The notes under the pieces are model-generated. The model was not told the DNA's origin. It worked only from the letters and a program-made list of their open reading frames with translations, and searched no databases. Positions 24,512 through 33,261 of a stretch of 42,128 nt of DNA are shown one piece after another; the first letter of the stretch is position 1; every line of letters begins with the position of its first letter. This DNA is from Pseudomonadota bacterium (GTDB taxonomy: Bacteria > Desulfobacterota > Desulfobacteria > Desulfobacterales > Desulfatibacillaceae), in contig JAHJUF010000151.1 in NCBI GenBank assembly GCA_018829095.1, positions 1 to 42,128 on the forward strand. The letters are read 5' to 3'. A program made the translations under genes and the position numbers.

Positions 24512-27500
24512 GAAGGTTCCTCCCTTTCACCGGATTGCGCCGCCAGGGGCCTTACCCGGTAAAACAGGGCGAACAGGACCGGGACGATGATCAGGGTGAG
24601 CACCGTTCCGAAGGCCAGGCCGCCGATGATGGTGAGGCTCATGGCCCCGAAAAACGGGTCCGGGAGCAGGGGGAACATGCCGAAAATGGTGGTCACCGAG
24701 GCCATGCACACCGGCCGGAGCCTGGAGACCGAGGAATCCAGGATGGCGGTATGGCGCCGTTTTCCGGTCTGGATGTCCTGGTTGATCTGGTCGATGAGCA
24801 CCACGGCGTTCTTGATGAGCATGCCGGAAAGCCCCAGGAACCCCAGGGTGCAGTTGAAGTCAAAGGGCTTCCCCGTCAGGAGGAACGCGCCGGTGACCCC
24901 CACGATGGCCAGGGGCAGGGTCAGGAAGATGATGAGGGTCTGGCGCAGGGAATTGAACATGCCCAGAATGGTGAGCACCATGAGGAGGAAGAACATGGGC
25001 ACCATGCTGAAAAGCCCGGTGTTGGCCTCCACCTGCTTCTCATATTCGCCGCCCCATTCCAGCTGATAGCCCGGCGCCATCTCCAGGGCCTCGATCCTGG
25101 GGCGCAGGCGGCTGAACAGGCCGTTGGCGTCGCCGTCCCCGGGGTCGCACCACACCGAGATGGTGGGCTTCCGGTCATACCGCCAGATGATGGGGTTTTC
25201 CCAGGAGGTGGCCAGCTCCGTGACCACCTGGCCCAGGGGAACCGGCTTGCCCGCGGCAGGGGCGAAAACCTGGACATCCTGGAGGTCCTCCACCCGGTCC
25301 CTCTCGTCCCCGGGCAGGCGCAGGATCACGGGGAGGAGGTCCTCGCCCTCCCGGTACAGGCCCACCGTCCGGCCGGTGAAGGACGCCTGGATGGCCCGGG
25401 CGACGTCCGGGCGGGTGACGCCCGTGCGCCGCGCCGCGCCCTCGGAAATCACCGGGAGAATGGTTTCCACGGGCTGGCGCCAGTTGTCCCGGATGATGAT
25501 GGCGTCCGGGTCCTGGGCCATGATGGCCCGGGCCTGCTCGGAAAGGTTCCTCAGAACCTTGGGGTCGGGCCCGGAAAACCGCGCCTCGATGCGGGCCCCC
25601 ACCGGCGGGCCGTAAAAGAATTCCTTGAGCTTGTATTCGGCGTCCGGGAAATTCTCCCGCAGGTGGTTTTCCAGATCCGGCAGGATTTTCTTGATCTTCC
25701 GGAAGTCGTCCACCGTGGCCAGGACCTGCCCGTAGGCCGGGTTGGGCTGTTCGGGGTTGTAGGTGAGGATGAACCTCAGGGCGCCCCGGCCCACGAAGGT
25801 GGAGGTGGCCGTCACGCCCTCCAGGCCCTGGATGTATTCCGCGATGCGCTCGAGGTCCCGGGAGGTCTCCTGGATGTGGGCCCCCTCGGGCCGCCAGAAA
25901 TCCACCATGAACTGGGGCCGGTCCGAGGCCGGGAAGAAGGACATTTTGGTTCTTCCGAAGCCCAGGACAGCCAGGACCACCACCGCGGCCAGGACCGCCA
26001 GCGTGACGAGCCGGCGGCGGAGGCACTGGTCCAGGAACCAGCGGTACTTGCGGAAAATCCGGCCCGAATAGGGGTCGTTCTTCACAAAGCCCTTGGCGCT
26101 GGGCAGGAACTGGACGCAGAACAGGGGGGTCAGGGTGAGGGCCAGGACCCAGGACAGGCCCAGGGAAATGGCCATGACCTTGAACAGGCTGCCCAGAAAC
26201 TCGCCCGTGACGTCCTGGGACGTGCCGATGGCCGCGAAGGCCATGATGGCCACGGCCGTGGCCCCCAGGAGGGGCCAGGCGGTCTTGGCGCAGGTCTCCA
26301 GGGCTGCCTGGCGTCTGGGCACGCCGCTTTTTACCCGCACCAGGATGCCCTCGGTCACCACGATGGCGTTGTCCACCAGCATGCCCAGGGCCAGCACCAG
26401 GGCCCCCAGGGAGATGATCTGGAGGCTGATGCCCATCCACCGCATGCCGAGGAAGGTGCCCAGGATGGTGAGGACCAGGATGACGCCCATGAGCATGCCG
26501 CTGGCCAGCCCCATGGCGGCGAAGAGGACCAGGAAAACGATGGCCAGGGCCTCGGCGAAATTCACGACAAAACCCCGCAGGCTCCGGGTGACCGTTTCGG
26601 ACTGGAAGGCGATGACGCCCATTTCCATGCCTGTCGGGGCCAGTTGTGAAAGCTCGCTGATGCGTTTTTTCACCGCCTCGCCCATGGTCACCACGTTGCC
26701 GTCGGAGGTGGTGGCGATCCCCAGGCCCAGGGCGGGCTTGCCATTGTACATCATGAGGCACTGGGGCGGCTCCAGGTAGCCCCGCCGGATCCGGGCCACG
26801 TCCTTCAAATGGATTTCCCCGCCCTGGGGGCCGCAGTGGACGATGAGGTTTTCCATGTCCTCCAGGGTGGTGAAGCCGCCGGTGGGCAGGACGCGGATAT
26901 AGTCCCCGCCCACCTGCACCCGCCCGCCGTCCGCCACCTGGGACTGGTTGTTTAAGGTGGCCACCACGTTCTGGACGCACCCGCCCAGCTCGGCCAGCCG
27001 GGCCCGGGAGATCTCCAGGTAGACCGTTTCCGGCTGGTCGCCGTAGATTTCCACGCTGGCCACGTCCCGGACCAGCAAAAGCTCCCGGCGGAGCAGCTTG
27101 GCGTAATCCTTCAGTTCCCTGTAGCTGAACCCGTCTCCGTAAACGGCGAAAAACACGCCGTACTCATCCCCGAAATCGTCATTCACCAGGGAAGGTCCGG
27201 CCCCGGGGGGAAGCCGCATCTGAATATCGCCCACCTTGCGGCGCAGCTCGTCCCAGATCTGGGGAATCCGGGCGCTGTCGTACTGATTCTTCACATCCAC
27301 AAAAATGATGGACAAACCCGCCCGGGAGATGGACCGGATCTCCTTGACCTGGCCGAGCTGCTGGATGGCGCTCTCGATGGGTTCGGTCACCTCCTGTTCC
27401 ACCTCTGCGGGGCTCGCCCCGGGGTAGGAGGTGATCACCAGGGCCGTCTTGATGGTGAAGGCGGGGAATTCGAGCCGGCCGAGATTTTTGTAGGCGAACA

Positions 27501-27576
27501 GCCCCCCCACCAGGAAGCAGAAAGCCATGACATAGGCGAAGGTCTTCTTTTCCAGGGCGTATTCCGTGAGTTTCAC
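24508..27576 (-). CDS. RND efflux transporter permease (AcrB/HAE family)
   Basis: The 1022-aa product has the normal length for an inner-membrane, proton-driven RND pump. Features include TM1 near residue 12, the porter-domain start SYPGASPAEVEQEVTEPIE, the TM4 motif ALGMLVDNAIVV, GLSGMLIKNAVVLIDQIN in the C-terminal TM block, and TTIFGMFPLLPDPFFGAM near the end. AcrB has D407-D408 in TM4, and here the pair is D-N, a variant seen in other HAE-like pumps, so proton relay details may differ. It is coupled at both ends: ATGA overlaps with the membrane fusion gene (27573-27576) and the TolC gene (24508-24511). Substrates are unknown. Confidence 0.94.
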   Translation of the reverse strand: MKLTEYALEKKTFAYVMAFCFLVGGLFAYKNLGRLEFPAFTIKTALVITSYPGASPAEVEQEVTEPIESAIQQLGQVKEIRSISRAGLSIIFVDVKNQYDSARIPQIWDELRRKVGDIQMRLPPGAGPSLVNDDFGDEYGVFFAVYGDGFSYRELKDYAKLLRRELLLVRDVASVEIYGDQPETVYLEISRARLAELGGCVQNVVATLNNQSQVADGGRVQVGGDYIRVLPTGGFTTLEDMENLIVHCGPQGGEIHLKDVARIRRGYLEPPQCLMMYNGKPALGLGIATTSDGNVVTMGEAVKKRISELSQLAPTGMEMGVIAFQSETVTRSLRGFVVNFAEALAIVFLVLFAAMGLASGMLMGVILVLTILGTFLGMRWMGISLQIISLGALVLALGMLVDNAIVVTEGILVRVKSGVPRRQAALETCAKTAWPLLGATAVAIMAFAAIGTSQDVTGEFLGSLFKVMAISLGLSWVLALTLTPLFCVQFLPSAKGFVKNDPYSGRIFRKYRWFLDQCLRRRLVTLAVLAAVVVLAVLGFGRTKMSFFPASDRPQFMVDFWRPEGAHIQETSRDLERIAEYIQGLEGVTATSTFVGRGALRFILTYNPEQPNPAYGQVLATVDDFRKIKKILPDLENHLRENFPDAEYKLKEFFYGPPVGARIEARFSGPDPKVLRNLSEQARAIMAQDPDAIIIRDNWRQPVETILPVISEGAARRTGVTRPDVARAIQASFTGRTVGLYREGEDLLPVILRLPGDERDRVEDLQDVQVFAPAAGKPVPLGQVVTELATSWENPIIWRYDRKPTISVWCDPGDGDANGLFSRLRPRIEALEMAPGYQLEWGGEYEKQVEANTGLFSMVPMFFLLMVLTILGMFNSLRQTLIIFLTLPLAIVGVTGAFLLTGKPFDFNCTLGFLGLSGMLIKNAVVLIDQINQDIQTGKRRHTAILDSSVSRLRPVCMASVTTIFGMFPLLPDPFFGAMSLTIIGGLAFGTVLTLIIVPVLFALFYRVRPLAAQSGEREEPS

Positions 27577-28880
27577 CGGGCGGCTCCCCCCTTCCCGTCC
27601 AGGAGCCGGATCTTTTCCCCTTCCCGGAGGAAACGGGCGCCCGCGCCCACCACCAGGTCGCCCTCCCGGACGCCGTCCAGGATGAGGACTCCCTCTTCCC
27701 GGGGTTCACCCGTGGAGACCCGGGCCCGGCTCACGGTCATGGCGCTGGAATCGATCTTCCAGACGGAAGGCTCGCCGTCGCTGCCCGCGAAAATCGCCGA
27801 GCCGGGCAGGTACAGGGCCGGGCGTTCCTCTTCCGGGGACCGGAGGGAGATGGAGACCTCCGCCGCCATGCCGGGGAGGATGACCAGGCCGCCGGGAACC
27901 ACCACCTGGACGATGAGGGGATAGCTCATGCCGGGCCCCTCGGTCTTCCGGCCGATTTCCTCAAGCTCGCCGGGGAGGGTGACGCCCGGATGGGCGTCAA
28001 AGGAGCAGGCGAATCCTTTCCAGTCCGCCATGCGCGCCATGAGGGTCTGGGGCACGCTGGTCCGGACCTGCATGGAGGAGAGGTCCAGGAGGGACACGAT
28101 GGGGTGCCCCGGGGCGACAGTCTCGTAATTGTCCACGTACTTCCGGTTCACCATCCCCTGAATGGGCGACCGGAGTTCCGTGTCCCCCAGGGCGTTTTTC
28201 GCCGCCTCCAGGTCCGATCGAAGGAGGCGGACCTGGGCTTCCATGGCCTCGACATCCTCCTTCCGGGCCCCGGACCTGCCCATTTCCAGGCCTTTCTGGG
28301 CGGCGGTCACCTGGGCCTGGGCGTTTTCCCGGCCGGTCCGGGCCGAGTCGAAGGCCGCCCGGGCCACGGCTTTTTCCTCGTAAAGGGTCTTGTAACGCCC
28401 GAAATTGCTCTCCGCCTCCGAAAGCTGGGCCCGGGCCGCCTCCAGGTTGGCTTCCATCCGGGCGATGTCCTCGGGCCGCGCCCCGGTCTTCATGGCCGAA
28501 AGGTTGGCCATGGCCTGGGCGATGGCCGCTTCCAGGCGCTGGATGTTCAGCAGGAAATCCCGGGGATCGATCCGGGCGATGATTTCGCCGATGGAAACCC
28601 GCTGGCCGGTTTTCACCCCCACGGAGATGAGGGGGCCTCCCACCCGGAAGGAGAGATCCGTCTCGCTGTCCACCTGGGCCACCCCCGGAAAGCTGCGGGT
28701 TTCCCAGGCGTCCGCCCGGGTCACCCTCACGGCCTTCACCAGCCGGGTTTCCCGGAGATCCGGGGCAGGCGCCTCCCCCGCCATGGAGCTTTGCACCGGC
28801 AGGGCCACGGCCAGAAGCGCCGCCCAAAGGACGGCCCGGACGACCCAAGGTCTCAACGCATTGATTTCATTACGCGCCAT
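27573..28880 (-). CDS. Periplasmic membrane fusion protein of the RND pump (AcrA/HlyD family)
   Basis: The 435-aa adaptor joins the RND pump to the TolC-like channel. An N-terminal hydrophobic signal or anchor (residues 11-30) is followed by the first half-lipoyl motif, VGVKTGQRVSIGEIIARIDPRDF, a long coiled-coil hairpin (QRLEAAIAQAMANLSAMKTG to AAKNALGDTELRSP), the second half-lipoyl (SPIQGMVNRKYVDNYETVAPG) and beta-barrel regions. The hairpin is interrupted by two similar GARPEDIARMEA and GARKEDVEAMEA segments. It overlaps the preceding 103-aa gene by 11 bp and the pump gene by 4 bp. Confidence 0.92.
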   Translation of the reverse strand: MARNEINALRPWVVRAVLWAALLAVALPVQSSMAGEAPAPDLRETRLVKAVRVTRADAWETRSFPGVAQVDSETDLSFRVGGPLISVGVKTGQRVSIGEIIARIDPRDFLLNIQRLEAAIAQAMANLSAMKTGARPEDIARMEANLEAARAQLSEAESNFGRYKTLYEEKAVARAAFDSARTGRENAQAQVTAAQKGLEMGRSGARKEDVEAMEAQVRLLRSDLEAAKNALGDTELRSPIQGMVNRKYVDNYETVAPGHPIVSLLDLSSMQVRTSVPQTLMARMADWKGFACSFDAHPGVTLPGELEEIGRKTEGPGMSYPLIVQVVVPGGLVILPGMAAEVSISLRSPEEERPALYLPGSAIFAGSDGEPSVWKIDSSAMTVSRARVSTGEPREEGVLILDGVREGDLVVGAGARFLREGEKIRLLDGKGGAAR

Positions 28881-29181
28881 GCTTGGCTCCTTGTTTGGTC
28901 AGGAGGTTTTCGTTTTTCCACAAGGAATGGATGACCCAGCCGAATTGGGAGAAAACCTGGCTCATCTGGAGGCCGATCCAGGTTTTCTCCCGGGACTCCT
29001 GGTCCGAGTCCCAGTGAAGCAGGAGGCTCAGGTCCGTGGGAAGGTCCGGGTTGGTCCACAGGGAGATGGATTCGGGCAGGTCCGATGAACGGGCCATGGG
29101 CAGTTCCCGGGCCTCCCGGAGGGCAAGCTCGTAGCAGGGGGAATCAAAAGCCCGCAGCTGTATGACTTCCACCCATTTCAT
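28870..29181 (-). CDS. Small protein of unknown function heading the efflux operon
   Basis: The 103-aa soluble product begins MKWVEVIQLRAFDS and ends SLWKNENLLTKQGAKHGA. The order of elements (MKWVEVIQLR, LLLHWDSDQESREKTWIG, FSQFGWVIHSLW) looks like a small alpha/beta fold of the dimeric ferredoxin-like/ABM type, but I cannot name the family. Its 3' end overlaps the membrane fusion gene by 11 bp. A sigma-54-type promoter at 29257-29272 lies about 75 bp upstream, making this the first gene of the regulated operon. A role in sensing or modifying the pump substrate is possible. Confidence 0.75.
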   Translation of the reverse strand: MKWVEVIQLRAFDSPCYELALREARELPMARSSDLPESISLWTNPDLPTDLSLLLHWDSDQESREKTWIGLQMSQVFSQFGWVIHSLWKNENLLTKQGAKHGA

Positions 29182-29256
29182 GGCGCACCGGTTCCGCCCG
29201 GGGGCAGGGGAAGGGAGTGGTTCCTCTTGTTCATGACGGCTTGTGCGTTCCAGAAT

Positions 29257-29272
29257 AGCAGGAAGGGTGCCA
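29257..29272 (-). promoter_or_regulatory. Sigma-54 (-24/-12) promoter of the efflux operon
   Basis: Read on the minus strand, the sequence is TGGCACC-CTTC-CTGCT. It has the invariant GG and GC with the required 10-bp separation and matches TGGCACG-N4-TTGCW at all but two positions. The expected transcription start is near 29245, leaving a leader of about 60 nt before the ATG at 29181. A sigma-54 activator gene is divergently adjacent. Confidence 0.75.
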
Positions 29273-29325
29273 AGGTGAGAAAATGAATCATATAAGCAGG
29301 TTAAGAATTTTTGAGCCCGTAAACC

Positions 29326-29387
29326 GTTTTATTTGACGGATCATATCGTCTTATTTGACACTTTCAATCGATTCTGTCAAATAAGAC
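29326..29387. promoter_or_regulatory. Three-half-site operator/enhancer for the sigma-54 activator
   Basis: GTCTTATTTGACA (29348-29360) and TGTCAAATAAGAC (29375-29387) form a perfect 13-bp inverted repeat with a 14-bp spacer. A third copy, GTTTTATTTGACG (29326-29338, two mismatches), lies exactly 22 bp upstream of the first, in the same orientation. The array is about 55-130 bp upstream of the -24/-12 promoter, the usual range for enhancer-binding activators. It also overlaps a possible sigma-70 promoter of the activator gene (TTGACA 29355-29360, 16-bp spacer, TCAAAT 29377-29382), which suggests autoregulation. Confidence 0.7.
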
Positions 29388-29427
29388 ACTTCCGGATGCC
29401 GGGAAACGGGACAGGGGGAATTCCGCC

Positions 29428-30987
29428 ATGGACGAGAACCAATTTTTCCGCGAAGCGACCCTGAGGATCTGCGGAAGCCTGCATCTCCGCCAGGCCATGG
29501 AGCAAACCCTCGAGTATATCCAGGGGGTTGTCCCGGCGGACTGCCTGTACATCGGGCTCTACGACCCGGACCGGAAGGTGGGCCGGACCCTGATCCATAT
29601 CGCCCCGGCCCACTGGCCGAGATTCCCGGAAACCCTGGTCATCTCCGACGAAGCCCAGGAGCGGCTTCTCTTCGAGTGGAGCTCCAAGCCCAAGTTCGGC
29701 CTGTTGAACGACATCCGGGAAGAGGACCCCGCCTTCCGGGATCTCCTGCTGATGATGTGGCCCGGGAACGCCTCCCTGCTCCACACGGACCTGGAACTGG
29801 ACTCCAGGAGGATCGGCGTGCTGCTCCTGGCCGTGGAGGGGAGGCACCAATACCGGGAGGAGCACGCCCGGCTCATGAGCCTGTTGAACGAGCCCTTTTC
29901 CGTGGCCCTGGCCAACGCCCTCCAGCACCAGGAGGTCCTGCGCCTGAAGGAAATGCTGGAAGACGAGAACCGCTATCTCCACACGGAGTTGCGGAACGTC
30001 TCCGGGGACACCATCATCGGGGCGGACTTCGGCCTGAAAGGCGTCATGGAGATGATCCGCCAGGTGGCCCCCATGGAAAGCCCGGTCCTCCTCCTGGGGG
30101 AAACCGGCACGGGCAAGGAGCTTCTGGCCAACGCCGTGCACGCGGCCTCGACCCGCCGGGACGGCCCCTTCATCAAGGTCAATTGCGGGGGGCTGCCCGA
30201 AAGCCTCCTGGACAGTGAGCTCTTCGGCCATGAAAAGGGGGCCTTCACCGGGGCGTCCGCCCGGAAAAGGGGACGTTTCGAGCGGGCCCACGGGGGCACG
30301 ATCTTCCTGGACGAGATCGGGGAGCTGGGCCAGGCGGCCCAGGTGAAGCTCCTGCGGGTGCTCCAGCACCGGGAGATCGAACGGGTGGGCGGGACCGAAA
30401 CCATCCCCGTGGACGTCCGGATCATCAGCGCCACCCACCGGAACCTGGAGGAGATGGTCCGCCAGGGGACGTTCCGGGAGGACCTCTGGTTCCGGCTGAA
30501 CGTGTTCCCCATCATGATCCCGCCGCTCCGCCAGCGGCCCCAGGACCTCCCGGCCCTGGTGGACCACCTCATCCGGAAAAAAACCAAGGAGATCAAGATC
30601 ACCCGGCCCGTCCGCCTGGCCCCCCGTTCCCTGGAAGTCCTGAGGCGGCACCCCTGGCCGGGCAACGTGCGGGAACTCCAGAACCTGGTGGAACGGTCCC
30701 TCATCCAGGCCCAGGCGAACCCCCTGGGGGACCTGGTCCTTGACCCGGACCCCGGCGGAACCCCTTCCTCCGCCGCCCAACCGGGCCGGGCCCGGGAAAC
30801 CGAAATCCCGCCCCTGGACGAAGCCGTGGCCCGGCACATCATCCGGGCCCTGGAAAAGACCGGAGGCAGGGTCATGGGGCCAAGAGGAGCCGCCGAGCTG
30901 CTGGGCGTAAACCCCAGCACCCTGAGGGGCAAGATGCGGAGGCTCCGCCTGCTTCAGGAGGCCAGGCAAATCCGGGGACGGCCGTGA
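29428..30987 (+). CDS. Sigma-54-dependent activator with GAF sensor domain (Fis-type HTH)
   Basis: The 519-aa product has an N-terminal GAF-like domain (about residues 5-165) with no receiver domain, a short coiled linker, the AAA+ domain and a Fis-type HTH. In the AAA+ part, Walker A is GETGTGKE (224-231), the sigma-54 contact loop is GAFTGA (271-276), and Walker B is GGTIFLDEIGE (289-299); RRHPWPGNVRELQNLVERS follows. The HTH lies in GAAELLGVNPSTLRGKMRRL. The GAF domain makes it a likely small-molecule sensor, as in FhlA or NorR. It is divergent from the RND operon, whose -24/-12 promoter and putative enhancer lie between them. A ribosome binding site (AGGGGGA) precedes the ATG. Confidence 0.93.
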   Translation: MDENQFFREATLRICGSLHLRQAMEQTLEYIQGVVPADCLYIGLYDPDRKVGRTLIHIAPAHWPRFPETLVISDEAQERLLFEWSSKPKFGLLNDIREEDPAFRDLLLMMWPGNASLLHTDLELDSRRIGVLLLAVEGRHQYREEHARLMSLLNEPFSVALANALQHQEVLRLKEMLEDENRYLHTELRNVSGDTIIGADFGLKGVMEMIRQVAPMESPVLLLGETGTGKELLANAVHAASTRRDGPFIKVNCGGLPESLLDSELFGHEKGAFTGASARKRGRFERAHGGTIFLDEIGELGQAAQVKLLRVLQHREIERVGGTETIPVDVRIISATHRNLEEMVRQGTFREDLWFRLNVFPIMIPPLRQRPQDLPALVDHLIRKKTKEIKITRPVRLAPRSLEVLRRHPWPGNVRELQNLVERSLIQAQANPLGDLVLDPDPGGTPSSAAQPGRARETEIPPLDEAVARHIIRALEKTGGRVMGPRGAAELLGVNPSTLRGKMRRLRLLQEARQIRGRP

Positions 30988-31038
30988 ACGCTTCCCCGGC
31001 AGGTCCGATCCCATCAGTTCGGACGCCGTTCTGGAGCG

Positions 31039-31071
31039 ATCTTATAAGATTTTGGACCGATCTTATAAGAA
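31039..31071. promoter_or_regulatory. Tandem palindromic operator upstream of metK
   Basis: ATCTTATAAGAT (31039-31050) is a perfect 12-bp palindrome. A second copy, ATCTTATAAGAA (31060-31071), differs only in the last base and lies 21 bp away, two helical turns, in otherwise GC-rich DNA about 200 bp before metK. Both are followed or preceded by GGACCGAT/GAGCGAT context. This is the layout of a cooperative dimer-binding repressor site. A partial relative, TCTTATAGAA (35925-35934), occurs before the radical SAM fusion gene. The cognate regulator is not identifiable. Confidence 0.5.
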
Positions 31072-31262
31072 AGGACGACAGGAAGCCTTTCCTGGGGGAT
31101 CCGATAGGCGCGGCCAAGGGATTTCGCCGGGTCCGGGAGGGTTTTTTCCGACCGTCCGGGCCGAGCCGAAAAAGCGCAAACAGGCCTCATGGCGCAGGGG
31201 TTTTGCGGCCGGGGTGGAAACGGAACCAGGAATTGGGTTAAAAGAAAGGGGAGAACGGGCTC

Positions 31263-32423
31263 ATGGGCGAAACGCATTTCTTCACATCCGAGTCGGTGAC
31301 CGAGGGACATCCGGACAAGGTGGCGGACGCCATCTCCGACAGCATCCTGGACGCCATCCTGGCCAGGGACAAGGCCGCCCGGGTGGCCTGCGAAACCCTG
31401 GTCACCACGGGGCTGGCGTTTATCGCGGGGGAAATCACCACCGAGTGTTACGTGGACATCCCCGAAATCGTCCGGAACACCATCCGGGAAATCGGGTACA
31501 ACTCCTCCCATATGGGGTTCGACTGGCAGACCTGCGCCGTGGTAACAAGCATTGACCGCCAGTCCCCGGACATCGCCCTGGGCGTGGACGCCGGGGACGC
31601 CAAGGAGCAGGGGGCAGGGGACCAGGGGCTCATGTTCGGTTTCGCCACGGACGAAACCCCTGAATTCATGCCCATGCCCATCCTTTTCGCCCACAGGCTG
31701 TGCAAACGCCTGGCTGCGGTCCGGAAAAACGGGGCCATCGACTTCCTGCGGCCCGACGGCAAGAGCCAGGTCACGGTGGAGTACCAGGACGGGGCCCCCA
31801 GGCGGGTGGACGCGGTGGTGATCTCCACCCAGCACAAGCCCGACGCCACCCAGGCCGAGATCCGGGAGGCCGTCATCGAGGAGGTCATCAAGAAGGTCAT
31901 CCCCCGGGAGCTCATCGACGGGGACACCCGGTACTTCATCAACCCCACGGGCCGCTTCGTGGTGGGCGGGCCCATGGGCGACTGCGGGCTCACGGGGCGC
32001 AAGATCATCGTGGACACCTACGGCGGCCAGGGCAGCCACGGCGGCGGGTGCTTCTCGGGCAAGGACCCCTCCAAGGTGGACCGGAGCGCCTCGTACATGG
32101 GCCGTTACATCGCGAAAAACATCGTGGCCTCCGGGGCGGCCCGGAAATGCGAGGTCCAGGTGGCCTACGCCATCGGCGTGGCCGAGCCGGTTTCCATCCT
32201 CGTGGACACCATGGGAACAGGCCGGGTGCCGGCCTCCCGGCTCAAGGAAATCGTCACCGAGGTATTCGACCTCCGTCCCGCGGCCATCATCCGGCAACTG
32301 GACCTTTTGCGGCCCATCTACCGGAAGACCTCGGCCTACGGGCACTTCGGGCGCAACGACCCGGACTTCACCTGGGAAAGGACCGACCGGGCCGAAGCCA
32401 TCCGGGCCAAGGCTGGCCTGTAA
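31263..32423 (+). CDS. metK: S-adenosylmethionine synthase
   Basis: MetK makes SAM from methionine and ATP. The 386-aa product has the usual length and signatures: [17 protein letters not shown] at the N-terminus, [15 protein letters not shown] (methionine-binding hexapeptide GAGDQG) and the phosphate-binding loop, here [16 protein letters not shown], in which Cys replaces the usual Ala. The ATG has AGGGGAG upstream. It opens a plus-strand series with MTA phosphorylase 47 bp on and apt, which links SAM supply directly to by-product recovery. The 275-bp upstream region carries tandem palindromes, but no SAM riboswitch class that I recognise. Confidence 0.97.
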   Translation: MGETHFFTSESVTEGHPDKVADAISDSILDAILARDKAARVACETLVTTGLAFIAGEITTECYVDIPEIVRNTIREIGYNSSHMGFDWQTCAVVTSIDRQSPDIALGVDAGDAKEQGAGDQGLMFGFATDETPEFMPMPILFAHRLCKRLAAVRKNGAIDFLRPDGKSQVTVEYQDGAPRRVDAVVISTQHKPDATQAEIREAVIEEVIKKVIPRELIDGDTRYFINPTGRFVVGGPMGDCGLTGRKIIVDTYGGQGSHGGGCFSGKDPSKVDRSASYMGRYIAKNIVASGAARKCEVQVAYAIGVAEPVSILVDTMGTGRVPASRLKEIVTEVFDLRPAAIIRQLDLLRPIYRKTSAYGHFGRNDPDFTWERTDRAEAIRAKAGL

Positions 32424-32470
32424 CGGAGAAACGCCGGCCGGCATCAACCTTTTCGAGGAAAGGCGGCACC

Positions 32471-33217
32471 ATGATCAAGATTGGCATCATTGGAGGTTCA
32501 GGGCTCGATGATCCCGGCATCCTGGCCGACGGCGAGGCCGGGGTCCTGAAGACCCCCTACGGGCTGCCCTCCTCCCCCATCACCCAGGGGCAGATCAACG
32601 GGGTGCCCGTGGCCATCCTGGCCCGGCACGGCAAGGAGCACAGCCTGTCGCCCTCCCAGGTGAACTACCGGGCCAATGTCCATGCCTTGAAAGAGGTGGG
32701 GGCCACCCATATCATCGCCACCACGGCCTGCGGGAGCCTGCGCGAAGAGATCGGCCGGGGTGATTTCGTGATCCCGAACCAGTTCATCGATTTCACCCGG
32801 CTCCGGAAGAATACGTTCTTCGATTCCTTTGAGCAGGGCGCCAGGCACTGCGCCATGGCCGACCCTTTTGACGAGAGCCTGCGCCAGGCCCTGGTCAAAA
32901 CCACCCGGGACCTGGGATTTACGGCCCACAACAAGGGGACGCTCATCACCATCGAGGGCCCCCGGTTTTCCACCCGGGCCGAATCCAACATGTTCCGCCT
33001 GTGGGGCGGGGACATCATCAACATGAGCATCGCCCCGGAGGCCTGCCTGGCCAACGAGGCGGAAATCCCCTACGCCGCCATCGCCATGAGCACGGATTAC
33101 GACTGCTGGAAGACCGACGAGAAGCCGGTGTCCTGGGACGAGATCCTGGAGGTGTTCCACCGGAACGCGAAAAACATAAAGGCCATCCTCGTGGAGGTGG
33201 TCAAGAGGATCAAGTGA
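32471..33217 (+). CDS. mtnP: S-methyl-5'-thioadenosine phosphorylase (MTAP family)
   Basis: This enzyme phosphorolyses methylthioadenosine to adenine and 5-methylthioribose 1-phosphate; members can also accept 5'-deoxyadenosine. The 248-aa product shows IGIIGGSGLDD (phosphate-site glycine loop), ILARHGKEHSLSPSQVNYRAN, ATTACGSLREEI, IEGPRFSTRAESNMFR, INMSIAPEACLANEAE and STDYDCWK, where the two aspartates recognise the adenine base and mark it as an adenosine-type, not guanosine-type, phosphorylase. It lies between metK and apt. The plus-strand order metK-mtnP-apt implies recovery of adenine from SAM-derived nucleosides. The start follows an AAAGG ribosome binding site. Confidence 0.93.
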   Translation: MIKIGIIGGSGLDDPGILADGEAGVLKTPYGLPSSPITQGQINGVPVAILARHGKEHSLSPSQVNYRANVHALKEVGATHIIATTACGSLREEIGRGDFVIPNQFIDFTRLRKNTFFDSFEQGARHCAMADPFDESLRQALVKTTRDLGFTAHNKGTLITIEGPRFSTRAESNMFRLWGGDIINMSIAPEACLANEAEIPYAAIAMSTDYDCWKTDEKPVSWDEILEVFHRNAKNIKAILVEVVKRIK

Positions 33218-33261
33218 CGGACGATCCCAGGTTTTCCCCTTCACCCGGAAAGGAAAAAGAG

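Noticed and set aside
30988-31262. Possible SAM riboswitch in the metK leader
   Set aside because: I looked for conserved cores of the SAM riboswitch classes and found none; the clear signal here is the pair of DNA palindromes.
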